From Bacteroidota bacterium (GTDB lineage Bacteria; Bacteroidota; Bacteroidia; Bacteroidales; UBA1402), in contig JAUZOU010000168.1 of assembly GCA_030706285.1 (NCBI GenBank), positions 1-6,691 of the forward strand: 6,691 nt of DNA. The letters run 5' to 3'. The notes beneath the pieces are model-generated. The model ran no database searches. It saw only the letters and a program-made list of their open reading frames with translations, and had not been told where the DNA came from. The translations under genes were made by a program, and so were the position numbers. This document shows, piece by piece, positions 6,169 through 6,691 of this stretch (position 1 is its first letter; every line of letters starts with the position of its first letter).

Positions 6169-6691
6169 ATGAACAGACTTGACAGACTAACAAGCATACT
6201 CATACAACTTCAATCTAAGCGACTGACAACTGCTCGTGAAATAGCTGAACGATTTGAAGTGACAAACAGGACAATTTACAGAGATATTCAAACATTAAGA
6301 CTTGCAGGTGTTCCTATTGGCGAAGAAGAAGGGAAGGGTTATTTTTTAGTTGAAGGTTATCGGTTGCCACCTGTCATGTTCACCATGGAAGAGGCAAGGG
6401 CCTTGGTAACAACAAGTAAAATTTTAAACTACCATTCCGAAGATTCTCTTAAACATAATTACGAATCGGCGCTTTTTAAAATAAAATCAGTTTTATCACT
6501 CAAAGACAAAGACAAATTGGAATTTTTAAATTCACGAATCGGATTTCAGAAACCTTGGGCACCGATAAGCTTGTATTTAGACAGTATTCAGCATGCAATT
6601 ACTGAAAGCGAAAAACTGAAAATAACCTATCAGTCAAGAGAGGAAGAGCAACTGACAGAACGAATCATCCAACCTTATGCCGTTTATTTCA
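6169..6691 (+). CDS. WYL-domain transcriptional regulator, YafY type (3' end outside window)
   Basis: From ATG at 6169 the frame is open for 174 codons to the right edge. Residues about 4-60 form a DeoR/HTH_11-type winged helix: TAREIAERFEVTNRTIYRDI (21-40) is the helix-turn-helix, followed by TLRLAGVPI and a wing with GKGYFL. YRLPPVMFTMEEA (64-76) is the conserved linker of this group. From about residue 138 the WYL domain begins (LKITYQSRE, RIIQPYAVYF); the Trp-Tyr-Leu triad itself lies beyond the edge. Family members are about 300-330 residues, so nearly half is missing. They are cytoplasmic DNA-binding regulators that sense ligands, often nucleic acids or nucleotides, through the WYL domain, and some control mobile elements or defence genes. 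An upstream ATG at 6150 is out of frame. The gene follows the degraded region and looks intact as far as it can be read. Confidence 0.92.
   Translation, partial: MNRLDRLTSILIQLQSKRLTTAREIAERFEVTNRTIYRDIQTLRLAGVPIGEEEGKGYFLVEGYRLPPVMFTMEEARALVTTSKILNYHSEDSLKHNYESALFKIKSVLSLKDKDKLEFLNSRIGFQKPWAPISLYLDSIQHAITESEKLKITYQSREEEQLTERIIQPYAVYF

Overview
The window looks like chromosomal DNA of a Bacteroidota bacterium, most likely a Bacteroidales member that has or had a type IX secretion system. The grounds are the AT-rich spacers, the lack of Shine-Dalgarno sequences before secreted-protein genes, the protein families present (secreted EEP hydrolase, GxGYxYP protein with PA14 and ricin domains), and a recognisable but broken type IX C-terminal sorting domain. 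No species can be named from sequence alone.

Bases 1-4474 hold three closely spaced genes on the + strand, probably one operon. They are the C-terminal 170 residues of an endonuclease/exonuclease/phosphatase (EEP) family enzyme, a complete secreted alkaline-phosphatase-superfamily enzyme with all its expected metal ligands, and a 936-residue secreted multidomain protein. The last has a GxGYxYP putative glycoside hydrolase core followed by PA14, beta/gamma-crystallin and ricin-type beta-trefoil domains. Two exported enzymes that act on phosphate esters or diesters next to a lectin-rich putative glycosidase suggest breakdown of a phosphate-bearing glycan or glycolipid outside the cytoplasm. That is an inference; no SusC/SusD pair or sensor is visible here.

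Bases 4475-6168 contain no intact gene and look like a graveyard. In order they hold the frameshifted remains of the sorting domain, a 5'-truncated tyrosine recombinase with an in-frame TGA, a spacer with direct and nested inverted repeats, a broken gene of unknown function (one in-frame TAG and one frameshift), and a short coding-like tail. The lesions fit a decayed insertion or genomic-island scar, although sequencing or assembly indels cannot be excluded.

From 6169 to the right edge runs the N-terminal part of a WYL-domain transcriptional regulator (YafY type), in good reading frame. Its targets cannot be seen in this window.

I found no tRNA, rRNA, CRISPR array, riboswitch or convincing rho-independent terminator. 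The strongest leads for something undescribed are the domain architecture and decayed export signal of the 936-residue protein, the three-gene locus, and the unknown broken gene beside the recombinase relic.
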